A DNA stretch of 64,000 nt, from the NCBI RefSeq assembly GCF_007830445.1, contig NZ_VLKR01000002.1:248001-312000 (forward strand), read 5' to 3'. Below are positions 56,195-64,000 of this stretch, piece by piece (positions within the stretch are counted from its first letter, which is position 1; each line of letters begins with the position of its first letter). The translations under genes were made by a program, and so were the position numbers. Source of the stretch: Sphingobacterium siyangense (GTDB taxonomy: Bacteria > Bacteroidota > Bacteroidia > Sphingobacteriales > Sphingobacteriaceae). Below the pieces are notes generated by a model. That model saw nothing but the letters and a program-made list of their open reading frames with translations, was not told where the DNA came from and did not search any database.

Positions 56195-56202
56195 TATCTT
56201 TG
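56195..56202 (+). promoter_or_regulatory. -7 element of the outer-membrane protein gene
   Basis: TATCTTTG is a perfect TAnnTTTG, 23 bp before ATG 56226. TTTG at 56167-56170 is 24 bp upstream, slightly long for the -33 spacing. Confidence 0.5.
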
Positions 56203-56225
56203 CGGTGTCAAATTATTAATTATTA

Positions 56226-56807
56226 ATGAAAAGAAATTATTTTACACTCTTTATGATGGTGGCTTTTGCCTCGATGTCTTTTGCACAAACGAATACAGCA
56301 GTTGAAGCCAAAGTTGAGGATCACCAGTTTGCCTACAATATCCTGACCAATATGTCTTACGAAATGGGGATCGGAAATAAAACAACATTGCGCTTTTCAG
56401 GACCTTTATCAGGAAGTTTATTATACAGTAAAACATCGATAACGATTAACGATTATCATCATGAAGATTCTGAGTGGGGATATGCATTTCGTCCAGCGGT
56501 CGATATGCAAGTGCGGCATTATTATAATTTAAATAAAAGGCTTCAGAAAGGAAAAAAAATAGCACACAATTCCGGCAATTATATTGCTGGGGTGCTTGGA
56601 GCCGCTGGTCCGTCCATATTGAAAAGTGATAATATGTATGTTGCTGATTTCACCCTAACTTTAGGCGCAATGTGGGGTATACAGCGCACTTATGGCGAGC
56701 GTTTTATGATGAATGTAGGTATCGGGCCAGGTGTGAGTTTTTATGACAGCCAAAGCGAATTTACACCTATGGGCGGTATAACGGTTGGATTTAGATTGGG
56801 AAAATAG
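56226..56807 (+). CDS. Small outer-membrane beta-barrel-like protein
   Basis: 193 residues. A signal peptide (about 1-20, cleaved at SFAQ) precedes strand-rich sequence with alternating aromatic residues (DSEWGYAFRPAVDMQVRHYY, RTYGERFMMNVGIGPGVSFY), ending in GITVGFRLGK. No family is named by motif. It could be an eight-stranded outer-membrane barrel. Function unknown. Confidence 0.65.
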   Translation: MKRNYFTLFMMVAFASMSFAQTNTAVEAKVEDHQFAYNILTNMSYEMGIGNKTTLRFSGPLSGSLLYSKTSITINDYHHEDSEWGYAFRPAVDMQVRHYYNLNKRLQKGKKIAHNSGNYIAGVLGAAGPSILKSDNMYVADFTLTLGAMWGIQRTYGERFMMNVGIGPGVSFYDSQSEFTPMGGITVGFRLGK

Positions 56808-56881
56808 ATAAATAATTCCCATTTCTTTCCCAAATTGATGGATAGGTTTAGATTATTATAACATTTTAAATCTTAAATCAT

Positions 56882-57094
56882 ATGGTCAATTGGAATTTAG
56901 TAACCGGCAAGGGTGAAAAACTTTCTTCCCAGGATGTCAGAAGGAGTATTTTAACTTTTATCATAAAAAATCATCCTGGGAATCAGGTTGAGTTTATCGA
57001 AAAAAAACGCAGTTCATATCGAATAGATATTAGGGGTGGAGATGCTCTTATTTTCGATTTCAATGGACAATTTGTGAGAACAGATCGTGACTAG
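56882..57094 (+). CDS. Small hypothetical protein
   Basis: 70 residues, no signal peptide and no membrane segment. The pattern helix (SSQDVRRSILTFIIKNHPG) then strands (QVEFIEKKRSSYRIDIRGG, ALIFDFNGQFVRTD) resembles a single PepSY-like unit, though I cannot assign it. It lies 74 bp after the outer-membrane protein gene on the same strand and ends before a strong terminator, so it is likely expressed. Confidence 0.5.
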   Translation: MVNWNLVTGKGEKLSSQDVRRSILTFIIKNHPGNQVEFIEKKRSSYRIDIRGGDALIFDFNGQFVRTDRD

Positions 57095-57135
57095 CCTGCT
57101 TCGATGATCTGAAATAGACTTCATATTTTAAAAAA

Positions 57136-57165
57136 GGGGCGGGAGCTCAGCTTTATGCTCCCCCC
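57136..57165 (+). terminator. Intrinsic terminator after the small hypothetical gene
   Basis: GGGGCGGGAGC (from 57136) and GCTCCCCCC (from 57157) form a GC-rich stem with a short T run after it. The rest of 57095-57367 shows no gene. Confidence 0.6.
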
Positions 57166-57367
57166 TTCAACGGTAATTATCTTTAGTGGTTTGACTTTTT
57201 TGTTTTAATTCCTTCCACCTGCAATTTTATTCGGTGGCTATTATTTATTCTTTGAAACGTTAGCTTTCTTTTCTATCATTACCCCGGTTTATTTCTTGTC
57301 TTATGCAAAGCCTATTCAATGTGTAAAATGTTAGATTTACGGTGTAAAAGAAGCTTATTGGAAGGAC

Positions 57368-57931
57368 ATGAGAAAAGTAATTGCAGCATTCAATATGACC
57401 CTTGACGGGTTTTGTGATCATACAGCAGGCATTCCCGACGAGGAAATACATCTTCATTATACGCATCTGTTAAATAGCGCTGATGTCATTTTATATGGTA
57501 GGATTACCTATCAGCTTATGGAATATTGGCGGCCTTTTGTGAAAAATCCCTCAGGTGAACAATCAATGGATGACTTTGCATTGGCTATCGATAAAATTCC
57601 AAAAGTTGTTTTTTCAAACAGCCTGAAAAATATAGACTGGGCGAGTGCAAAATTGGCCGAAGGGATGCTTAAAGATGAAATATTGAAATTGAAACAGCAA
57701 CCCGGTAGAGATATTTTGGTTGGGAGTCGAAGCTTAATTGTCCAGCTGATGAATCTCAATTTGATCGACGAACTTCAATTGTGCATTTATCCCGTTGTGG
57801 TAGGACAGGGGCTTTCACTATTCGAACATATAAGCGATAGAATAGTTTTTAAACTATTAAAAACAAGGTGTTTCTCTAGTGGTTCAGTCCTCCTGTACTA
57901 TCAGTACAGTCCAACATCTACTTCCTCATAA
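57368..57931 (+). CDS. Dihydrofolate reductase-family protein (RibD C-terminal type)
   Basis: 187 residues, a RibD_C/YyaP-like dihydrofolate-reductase fold. The start RKVIAAFNMTLDGFCDH, the ADVILYGRITYQLMEYW block, PKVVFSNSL and DILVGSRSLIVQLMNLNLI are typical. It may bind NADPH, but the substrate is unknown. It is not a classical folA, which is shorter and lacks this end. Isolated gene. Confidence 0.85.
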   Translation: MRKVIAAFNMTLDGFCDHTAGIPDEEIHLHYTHLLNSADVILYGRITYQLMEYWRPFVKNPSGEQSMDDFALAIDKIPKVVFSNSLKNIDWASAKLAEGMLKDEILKLKQQPGRDILVGSRSLIVQLMNLNLIDELQLCIYPVVVGQGLSLFEHISDRIVFKLLKTRCFSSGSVLLYYQYSPTSTSS

Positions 57932-58000
57932 ATTATTCCCTCGGGAAATATCGGCAACACAGCGGGAAATTCAGATACCTACAGCTCCTCCCATGAAATT

Positions 58001-58008
58001 TACATTTG
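58001..58008 (+). promoter_or_regulatory. -7 element of the spondin lipoprotein gene
   Basis: TACATTTG is a perfect TAnnTTTG, 25 bp before ATG 58034. No convincing -33 is visible. Confidence 0.45.
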
Positions 58009-58033
58009 TAATGTAATTTAAAAAGAATTCATT

Positions 58034-59332
58034 ATGAAACATAAACATTCAATTTTGTGGGCTATGGCAGCAATCCCTTTGCTAATTATCGCTTGCAATA
58101 AAAATGATGCTATGCCATCAACGTCGGCGACAACTATTACGATAGAAAATGTATTGGATTCAAAACTATTGGTCGAGTCCGGTAGCTTTAAAAACACTGG
58201 TGCTTCGCCAGTGGTTATGCCTGGCGAAGCAATTTCCATTAAGTTTTCTGCAGCCAAAGGACAAGCGCTGAGCTTTGCAACGATGTATGGTTGGTCGAAT
58301 GACTTGTTTTTTGCTCCCGAAAATCCTGGCATAAAGCTGTATCAGGACAATGGAACTCCGGTTGAGGGCGATGTTTCGGCACAGATTAAATTATGGGATA
58401 ATGGTACTCGTATCAATCAGATGCCAGGTGCAGCTGTAATTCACCCGGGAACAACAGAAACTGCTCCAAGAGCTATTACGGAAGTAAACGGAACCGATGC
58501 ACAGGGCAATACTTATGCTCCAGCTTCTACTTTAATGAAAGCAACACTTCATTATGAAGGTAATTCCAATTTTACACTTATAATCACTAATGTCTCGGGC
58601 GGTACGACCAATCCGACCCCCTTCAGTCCCGGAGTTTGGGCAATTTCATATAGCGTGGGAGGGAACCTGTTAAATCCTAATCCATTATTTGAAGTAGGAA
58701 AACCAAGTGTAAATGGCTTGACAAATATTGCGGAGATGGGAGACAATAGCGTGTTGGGTAATTACATTAATACACAAACAGGTATTTTTACACCATTATC
58801 TCCAGTTTTGGTGGTGCTATATAAAGGCATCGAAAACCCAATATATAAAATCGGTGAAAATGACCGTGGTAAAGGACTGAAAGATTTAGCGCAAAAAGGT
58901 GATGCATCGGGCCTGGCGGCTTATCTTAAAACACTCTCCGGTGTAAAAGCGGTGTATATCCTTCCGGCGGCTAGCTCAACAGTATTACTTCCTAAAATCG
59001 GAGCGCAGGCAGGAAGTAGCGTTTCACAGCAGTTAAGTATAGCGAGTGGAGATCGAATTGCCATTGCAAGCATGTACGGCCTTTCCAACGATTGGTTCTT
59101 TGCAACAAAAGATAATGGAATTGATGCAACAGTAAAAGGAGATGTATCCTATTCAATCGGATTGTTTGACAATGGGACAGCGATTAATCAGTTTCCCGGA
59201 GCTGGCAATGAGCAGGCAGGATTAGGTGGCACTCCTGTGACCGAACGTAAACCAATTGGAGAAGTGCCTAATCCAAATGGGTTCACCACACTGCCATCAA
59301 TTTCTAGCATTATTAAAGTAACAATCAACTAA
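58034..59332 (+). CDS. Spondin-domain lipoprotein (two repeats)
   Basis: 432 residues. A lipoprotein signal with lipobox LIIAC is followed by two spondin_N-like repeats. The same block occurs twice: FATMYGWSNDLFFAPENPGI with IKLWDNGTRINQMPG in the first, and IASMYGLSNDWFFATKDNGI with IGLFDNGTAINQFPG in the second, so an internal duplication is clear. It is probably a surface lipoprotein. A peroxiredoxin-like gene and an AraC regulator follow on the same strand. Function unknown. Confidence 0.88.
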   Translation: MKHKHSILWAMAAIPLLIIACNKNDAMPSTSATTITIENVLDSKLLVESGSFKNTGASPVVMPGEAISIKFSAAKGQALSFATMYGWSNDLFFAPENPGIKLYQDNGTPVEGDVSAQIKLWDNGTRINQMPGAAVIHPGTTETAPRAITEVNGTDAQGNTYAPASTLMKATLHYEGNSNFTLIITNVSGGTTNPTPFSPGVWAISYSVGGNLLNPNPLFEVGKPSVNGLTNIAEMGDNSVLGNYINTQTGIFTPLSPVLVVLYKGIENPIYKIGENDRGKGLKDLAQKGDASGLAAYLKTLSGVKAVYILPAASSTVLLPKIGAQAGSSVSQQLSIASGDRIAIASMYGLSNDWFFATKDNGIDATVKGDVSYSIGLFDNGTAINQFPGAGNEQAGLGGTPVTERKPIGEVPNPNGFTTLPSISSIIKVTIN

Positions 59333-59424
59333 TTTTTGAGGCCGGTTATACGAACGAAAATCTCGTGGCTATTATTGTCCTTATTAGAGACAGGACGATC
59401 AGCAACCTATTACATGCAGTGGCT

Positions 59425-59464
59425 AAAGTATCGATTGAGTTTCCACGGGCAAAAAGTATCGATT
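59425..59464 (+). promoter_or_regulatory. 12-bp direct repeat upstream of the peroxiredoxin-like gene
   Basis: AAAGTATCGATT occurs at 59425-59436 and again at 59453-59464, a 28-bp period, ending 32 bp before ATG 59497. Direct repeats of this size suit an AraC-type dimer, and an AraC gene lies at 60280. Confidence 0.4.
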
Positions 59465-59496
59465 CAATATTTATTAAGTAATAAACGTGTTATAAA

Positions 59497-60198
59497 ATGA
59501 AAAATCCTATAAAAACAAAATTAGCTGCGTTTGTTGCGCTGCTGTTGTTCACGACCTGCATCGCAAGCATAGCCAATGCGCAGGCGCGGTCCAGCATGCG
59601 GAGAGCTGACAGCAGGATAGATAAAATGGATATGAAGCAAATCCCTTATCGAATTCCGCAAAATCCGGAAGACATCAGTCCGTTATTGTGTGGAGAAAAA
59701 ATACCGATGGCAGGATTGGTAGACGTTTCAGGTAAAAGGTTTGATCTCAATAGAGCGATTTCCCAAAAGCCGACCATTTTGGTTTTCTACCGCGGTGGCT
59801 GGTGTCCTTATTGTACCAGACAACTTTCGGGCTTACAAGAGGCCTTTCCCGGCTTGGAAGAAATGGGGTATCAGTTGATTGCCATAAGTACAGACGAATC
59901 CGAGGGATTAATGAAAGCTGTAGCGAAAGAAAAATTAAGTTATACACTTTTATCGGACGCAGATCTTTCACTGTCGAAACAAATGGGGATTGCGTATAAA
60001 GCTCCGAAAGACTACTGGGAGATGCTACCGAAAACAACTGGAGGCAAAGACACCGACTTGCTGCTTCCGGTTCCATCAGTATTTATACTTGATCAAAAGG
60101 GAACAATTCATTTTGAATTTATCAATCCCGATTTTAAACAAAGATTATCCTCCAATCTGCTGCTTGCTGCTGCAAGCAGCCTTAAAGAAGATCTGTAA
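59497..60198 (+). CDS. Secreted peroxiredoxin-like (AhpC/TSA) protein
   Basis: 233 residues. A signal peptide (about 1-28, cleaved near ANAQ) is followed by an AhpC/TSA thioredoxin-like domain. The active site is FYRGGWCPYCTRQLSGL, with CPYC as in the one-cysteine-pair peroxiredoxin-like group. VPSVFILDQKGTIHFEF is the typical cis-Pro strand. It probably reduces peroxides or disulfides in the periplasm. It sits between the spondin lipoprotein and an AraC regulator gene. Confidence 0.88.
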   Translation: MKNPIKTKLAAFVALLLFTTCIASIANAQARSSMRRADSRIDKMDMKQIPYRIPQNPEDISPLLCGEKIPMAGLVDVSGKRFDLNRAISQKPTILVFYRGGWCPYCTRQLSGLQEAFPGLEEMGYQLIAISTDESEGLMKAVAKEKLSYTLLSDADLSLSKQMGIAYKAPKDYWEMLPKTTGGKDTDLLLPVPSVFILDQKGTIHFEFINPDFKQRLSSNLLLAAASSLKEDL

Positions 60199-60279
60199 AT
60201 TTCTAGCTTGTGGGCGTTAGGCTCTTACAAGAAAATGATTAAATTTAAGCGTATTGAAATGTCGTAAGTAAATGACAAC

Positions 60280-61119
60280 ATGATTAGGGAGTATAGCGAT
60301 AACGCAACAGCAGCACTGTTTGTGATGCACAGTGACAACAACCAGTTTTCAGGCAGGGGACTTCGTAATGCGAATTCCCTGCCAATCAATACATTTATTT
60401 ATAATAAGGGCGGCGAACAAAAAGTGACGATCGATGAGATCAGCTATACGATGCCATCAAGGTGTATACTTCCTTTGGTTTCCAATCAACATTTTGTATT
60501 TGAACAGCCCGATGTGCTGACTGCCTGGCAGTTTAATAGGGAGTTCTATTGTATCGTTGACCACGATGCTGAGGTCGGTTGTGTTGGTTTTCTGTTCTAT
60601 GGTATTCGACATCCAATGTTCATTGTATTAAATGAAACTGCTGTGGAAGAAATGTCTCATCTGGAGAATGTGTTTTCAAATGAGATGATGGTAAAAGATA
60701 ATTTCCAGGGTGAAATGCTGCGCACCCTTCTTAAGAGAGTGATTATCAATACCACAAGGATAGCAAAGCTCCAAAGTGAAAGTTATCAGCTATTCCCCGA
60801 CGAAAGAATGGATATTGTGAGAAAATTTGCGTTGCTACTGGAATGTAACTTTAAAGAGGAACATGAAGTCAGGTTCTATGCCGCTGCACTCAACAAATCA
60901 CCAAAAACGCTAAGCAATGTATTTGCGCTGTTGAAACAGTCGGCGCCATCTATTCTAATCCGCAACAGAATAATTCTTGAGGCTAAAAGGTATCTCCATT
61001 ATACCGAGAAGTCAGCGAAAGAGATAGCTTACGAACTTGGTTTTGAAAGTCCTGCTCATTTTAGCCGGTTTTTCAAAATGTACTCCGGAACAAATATTTC
61101 TGCGTTTAAGAACCTTTGA
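60280..61119 (+). CDS. AraC-family transcriptional regulator
   Basis: 279 residues. The N-terminal part (about 1-160) looks like a cupin-like ligand domain (LPINTFIYNKGGEQKV, VLTAWQFNREFYCIVDHD). The C-terminal AraC helix-turn-helix (about 190-278) contains EHEVRFYAAALNKSPKTLSN and ELGFESPAHFSRFFKMYSGTN, the two HTH motifs. It is 81 bp downstream of the peroxiredoxin-like gene. It may control the spondin/peroxiredoxin genes through the direct repeat at 59425-59464, which is inference. Confidence 0.92.
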   Translation: MIREYSDNATAALFVMHSDNNQFSGRGLRNANSLPINTFIYNKGGEQKVTIDEISYTMPSRCILPLVSNQHFVFEQPDVLTAWQFNREFYCIVDHDAEVGCVGFLFYGIRHPMFIVLNETAVEEMSHLENVFSNEMMVKDNFQGEMLRTLLKRVIINTTRIAKLQSESYQLFPDERMDIVRKFALLLECNFKEEHEVRFYAAALNKSPKTLSNVFALLKQSAPSILIRNRIILEAKRYLHYTEKSAKEIAYELGFESPAHFSRFFKMYSGTNISAFKNL

Positions 61120-61428
61120 TCATTATTGCGTTTAAATACAGACGGTCATGTTGACCATGAATAAGAGGTGCTATAAATAATATAAAAAAACGGCAAATAC
61201 TGCCCTATAATTTTCTTTGTTTTCAACAATTTGTGTGCTAACTTATGACCTATAAAATCTTCAAAAATAGGAATCGATTCATTGGTCAAAAGCTTCATAT
61301 GTTTAAACTTTCTATAGCCCGTATCAGGATTGAATCAAAGTAATACGACGGTTTTGTTTTAGTTAATTAGAATATAAAAAATAACTAGCATTGTCCGGGC
61401 TAAATGAGTATCTTTCAAAAAATAGATA
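61120..61428. other. Intergenic region
   Basis: 309 bp between the AraC gene and the EreA/ChaN-like gene. It is AT-rich. TATCTTTC at 61409-61416 is one base off the -7 consensus, but TTG at 61391 lies only 15 bp upstream, too close. No hairpin or small gene was convincing. Confidence 0.4.
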
Positions 61429-62562
61429 ATGAAAACCAAAATCCTAATTTTAACCCTATTTATTGCCAATTTCGGTCGTGCACAAACCTCATTAATGGAT
61501 AGTTTAATTCAAAATAACTATTCGACCTTTAAAAAAAACAATAAGAACGCTTTTGACGGCAAAGGATGGACTACTTTGCTAGATGAAATCAGAAAAAACA
61601 ACTCCGTATTATTGGGCGAGCAGCATTTCACCAGCGAAATTCCTTATTTCACAAACGCGGTTGTCAATAATATTAAGTTCGACAACTATATTCTGGAAAT
61701 TGATCCCTATACAGTCAATACAATATCAAAGAAAATTAAATCCTTAACTCCTCCTGAACTGGACAAATTTCGCAATGAGTCGGGTTCTGCCTTATCTTTT
61801 TTACAAGGTGAGGCTGAGTTTGACTTATTTAAAAACATAGTAGATCAGAATGTCAAAACCTATGGCGCTGAACAAATTAGTTTATTTTCAGATCGTTTGC
61901 TTTTTTCGGAATTAAGTATGCAATCCAGAAGTGCTAAAGCAAAAGAAATTTATACACAGATGATTGCTAATTCTGCTGCTTTTGACACAAAAAATAACAC
62001 CAGATTCTATTTGTTCTCTGATGATTGCTTAGAAAAAATAAATGCATTGACCGCTCTCAATTTATCCGCCATTGAGAAAGAACAGCTTGAAGCGCTAAAA
62101 TTAAGCAGAGATCTATATTTAAATCGAATTCATCGTTTAAGGATTCAATATATCAAACATCTGGTTTTTGAGAAGCTTCCCGAATGGAAAGACAAGAAGA
62201 ATCTTTTCAAATATGGCGCTAATCACATGCCTAAAGGAGAGAGTTTAATGGAAGTATTCGATGTTGGTAACCTGGTTGCCAATATTGAAGAGGCAAATTA
62301 CCGGAAGTCATTACATATTATGCTCATCGGAAAGGGGGAGGGTGAAACATTGGCTGATTTGGATCAATATAAATCGTTTTTAACCGTTGTAAAAGATGAC
62401 AATTGGTATGCTTATAATTTGAGACCTTTGCAACAAGCAATCTCTAAACAGAAGCTTAAGGTAGAGGATTTGGAGCTGGAAAGAATTATAAAAGGTTACG
62501 AATATTTGGTTTTCATCCCCAATATTACCAAAACACCCAAAAGCGGTAAACAGGATCATTAA
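61429..62562 (+). CDS. Secreted EreA/ChaN-like protein of unknown function
   Basis: 377 residues with a signal peptide (about 1-18, cleaved at GRAQ). The block NNSVLLGEQHFTSEIPYF has the GExH motif that starts the erythromycin-esterase/ChaN/TraB-like fold, and KYGANHMPKGES near 263 is the matching second histidine block. Between them is a helix-rich insert. These proteins bind metal or haem, and some are hydrolases or proteases. No specific role can be assigned. It ends at a terminator. Confidence 0.65.
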   Translation: MKTKILILTLFIANFGRAQTSLMDSLIQNNYSTFKKNNKNAFDGKGWTTLLDEIRKNNSVLLGEQHFTSEIPYFTNAVVNNIKFDNYILEIDPYTVNTISKKIKSLTPPELDKFRNESGSALSFLQGEAEFDLFKNIVDQNVKTYGAEQISLFSDRLLFSELSMQSRSAKAKEIYTQMIANSAAFDTKNNTRFYLFSDDCLEKINALTALNLSAIEKEQLEALKLSRDLYLNRIHRLRIQYIKHLVFEKLPEWKDKKNLFKYGANHMPKGESLMEVFDVGNLVANIEEANYRKSLHIMLIGKGEGETLADLDQYKSFLTVVKDDNWYAYNLRPLQQAISKQKLKVEDLELERIIKGYEYLVFIPNITKTPKSGKQDH

Positions 62563-62573
62563 ATCCTTTTCAA

Positions 62574-62602
62574 AAGCCGGCTTTTTATAATACAGCCGGC
62601 TT
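62574..62602. terminator. Terminator after the EreA/ChaN-like gene
   Basis: AAGCCGGCT (62574-62582) and AGCCGGCTT (62594-62602) are perfect reverse complements with an 11-nt loop, and T-rich sequence on the plus side. It is between convergent genes. Confidence 0.8.
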
Positions 62603-62758
62603 ATTTGTTTGATTCATATAGATCCTTCCAATTTTTGTCTATAAAATTGACATGCTTATTAAGTATACATTTTCTAACCGATATTGAATGCCCACTTTCG
62701 TTTATTCAGGCCGAAAAGGATGAATATATTACTATCGAGAAAAGAGATCTTATTTAGG

Positions 62759-63241
62759 TTAATTGTTATACTCTTGATCTGTCACAGGTTTAAGCCATAC
62801 TGTTTCTCCCTTTTCCCTGCCTGTAATGGCAATCTGTACAAAAGCAGAATCAGCGCTCGCGCCATGCCAATGAGGAACATCTATTGGGCATTTTACAACT
62901 TCTCCTTTACGGAGGATTATTTTTTCCTTACCTTCTTCCTGATAGAAGCCGACACCATCCAATGCCAGAATAATCTGTCCCGCCGGATGAGAATGCCACT
63001 TGGTCCTGACACCAGGCTCAAAGGTCACACTTCCAACAGCATTCTGATTGATCCGATCTGCGGTTACTAGATTATTTAACCACACTGTTCCTGTGAAATT
63101 GTCATTTGTAATCCTTTCACCTTTTGAAAAAATAGGATCATGCGTTCTGTGCTGTTCAGTTTTTTGTGGTTTGATCTGTTGAGTACATGAAATTGCCAAG
63201 ATTCCCGTCAGAAATAGTATCGTTGTATTGTTTAAATTCAT
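62759..63241 (-). CDS. Cupin-domain lipoprotein
   Basis: 160 residues. A lipoprotein signal with lipobox AISC (C19) precedes a single cupin_2 domain: RTKWHSHPAGQIILALDGVG and KGEVVKCPIDVPHWHGASAD carry the metal-binding histidines. It is close to the cupins paired with carboxymuconolactone decarboxylase-family genes, as here, where such a gene lies 108 bp upstream on the same strand. It may bind a phenolic or small oxidised compound in the envelope. Function unproven. Confidence 0.85.
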   Translation of the reverse strand: MNLNNTTILFLTGILAISCTQQIKPQKTEQHRTHDPIFSKGERITNDNFTGTVWLNNLVTADRINQNAVGSVTFEPGVRTKWHSHPAGQIILALDGVGFYQEEGKEKIILRKGEVVKCPIDVPHWHGASADSAFVQIAITGREKGETVWLKPVTDQEYNN

Positions 63242-63349
63242 GATTTTAAATTTTTAAATAAAGTTTATCCCCAAGTAACCCATTTTAGGCTCGTTTATTT
63301 TTTTGTTATAGTCGCTTTAATGACCGCAAATTTTATAGTAGCAGTTAGA

Positions 63350-64000
63350 TTACTTTCTATTCGCTAATACTTCATCGAATATTTTTTGTGCAACTATAGC
63401 CTCTTTTTTGCCCACAGTAGATTTAATAATAATTATAAACTGCTGTAATTGTTCTTTCGATAAACCTACATTTAAACAAATTGCCAAATGCGATTTCAGC
63501 ATCGGTTCCACGCCGCCTATGCTGGCTAGTACAGAGATTGTTACCAGTTCTCTTTCAGCGTAGGTAAGAATATCCCGTTCAAAAATATCAGCAAATAGAT
63601 GTTCCTTTAAAAATAGTTCAATAGTTGGAGCAAAAGCAGCATAACCAGTTTTTGGATCTTTTTCGGTTACTCCTGTAAGCTGTTCCAAAATCGCTTTGCC
63701 ACGATCATATTTTGGCTGGTCATTTTGAATAGGTGATGCTTCAGGGCCTGTTGGATCATTGATGCCCTTTGTCTTGCGCTCCTCAAGTACGGCCATCAGG
63801 GTTTGCAATCCACGTATACTACGAGGAAAGCCGGCATAAGCATAGAGCTGTATGATGCTTTCCTTAATCTGATTACTTGTCAGTCCGGCATCGAGTCCTT
63901 TGTTGAGTGCATCTTTTAATGTTGACAGGTCACCTTTGGCCGCGGTGGCCGCAATGGTAATAAGACAACGTTTTTTGTTATTTAATGGCGGATTTTCGCG
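63350..64000 (-). CDS. Carboxymuconolactone decarboxylase-family protein, 3' part
   Basis: The frame is open to the window edge, giving 216 visible residues; the true start is beyond base 64000. Two CMD domains are present: the first around KRCLITIAATAAKGDLSTLK and IIQLYAYAGFPRSIRG, the second around RDILTYAERELVTISVLASI. The family includes gamma-carboxymuconolactone decarboxylase and AhpD-like peroxidase partners; no CxxC is seen in the second domain. It is paired with a cupin lipoprotein downstream. Confidence 0.88.
   Translation of the reverse strand, partial: RENPPLNNKKRCLITIAATAAKGDLSTLKDALNKGLDAGLTSNQIKESIIQLYAYAGFPRSIRGLQTLMAVLEERKTKGINDPTGPEASPIQNDQPKYDRGKAILEQLTGVTEKDPKTGYAAFAPTIELFLKEHLFADIFERDILTYAERELVTISVLASIGGVEPMLKSHLAICLNVGLSKEQLQQFIIIIKSTVGKKEAIVAQKIFDEVLANRK

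Overview
The window is AT-rich, Gram-negative Bacteroidota chromosome, most like the Sphingobacteriaceae (Sphingobacterium or a close relative). Three things point there: several perfect TAnnTTTG -7 promoter elements, many lipoprotein and outer-membrane genes without clear Shine-Dalgarno sites, and families typical of that group (DUF5690, spondin-domain lipoprotein, YaiO-type barrel, LytS/LytTR pair). The genus is an inference from gene content and was not tested. No phage, transposase, plasmid replication gene or CRISPR array is visible.

Layout. 1-5.1 kb: end of a SIMPL-domain gene, tRNA-Leu(CAA), an intergenic patch of 11-bp tandem repeats, a retropepsin-like/PDZ protease, then a small leader-like unit ahead of an RtcB-PrfH pair (RNA ligase plus release factor H) predicted to repair and rescue damaged ribosomes. 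5.4-14.1 kb: carbon catabolism, with the methylcitrate cycle prpBCD and beta-oxidation genes (acyl-CoA dehydrogenase and a FadJ-like enzyme divergent from a thiolase). 14.2-20.2 kb: LytS/LytTR two-component pair, CPA2 antiporter, DEAD-box helicase and cold-shock protein. 20.2-26 kb: an orphan attenuator-like leader, a Gfo/Idh oxidoreductase, a quinone-detoxification-like cluster (MhqO-like dioxygenase, GNAT, MhqD-like hydrolase), a SnoaL-like lipoprotein and a GH16 lipoprotein. 26-29.3 kb: XRE-cupin regulator, DUF5690 transporter and TIGR03364-type FAD oxidase, probably for an aminophosphonate-like substrate.

29.6-39.6 kb is the most unusual block. A hybrid histidine kinase (GAF, PAS repeats, HisKA, HATPase, two REC, Hpt), a single-domain response regulator, a membrane-anchored HEAT-like protein and a 1140-residue fusion of a GT2 synthase with an LtaS-like alkaline-phosphatase-superfamily domain lie in one tight operon. 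A convergent YaiO-family TPR/outer-membrane barrel gene ends on the same CTAG. This looks like a signal-controlled envelope-glycan synthesis, modification and export system.

39.7-45.8 kb is a seven-gene thiamin operon (thiS-thiC-tenI-like-thiE-thiG-thiH-thiF, minus strand) behind a TPP riboswitch. It contains two perfect palindromes, 48 bp at its 3' end and 42 bp inside a coding region. 45.9-64 kb is mixed: GH78 rhamnosidase, MocR regulator divergent from an EamA exporter, small stress-type genes (GrpB, DinB, SRPBCC, TspO-like), a serine hydrolase, small hypotheticals, a DHFR-family protein, a spondin lipoprotein/peroxiredoxin/AraC group, an EreA/ChaN-like protein, and a cupin plus carboxymuconolactone decarboxylase pair cut by the window end.

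Method: everything was read by eye. Family names rest on motif recognition. No search, folding program or alignment was run.
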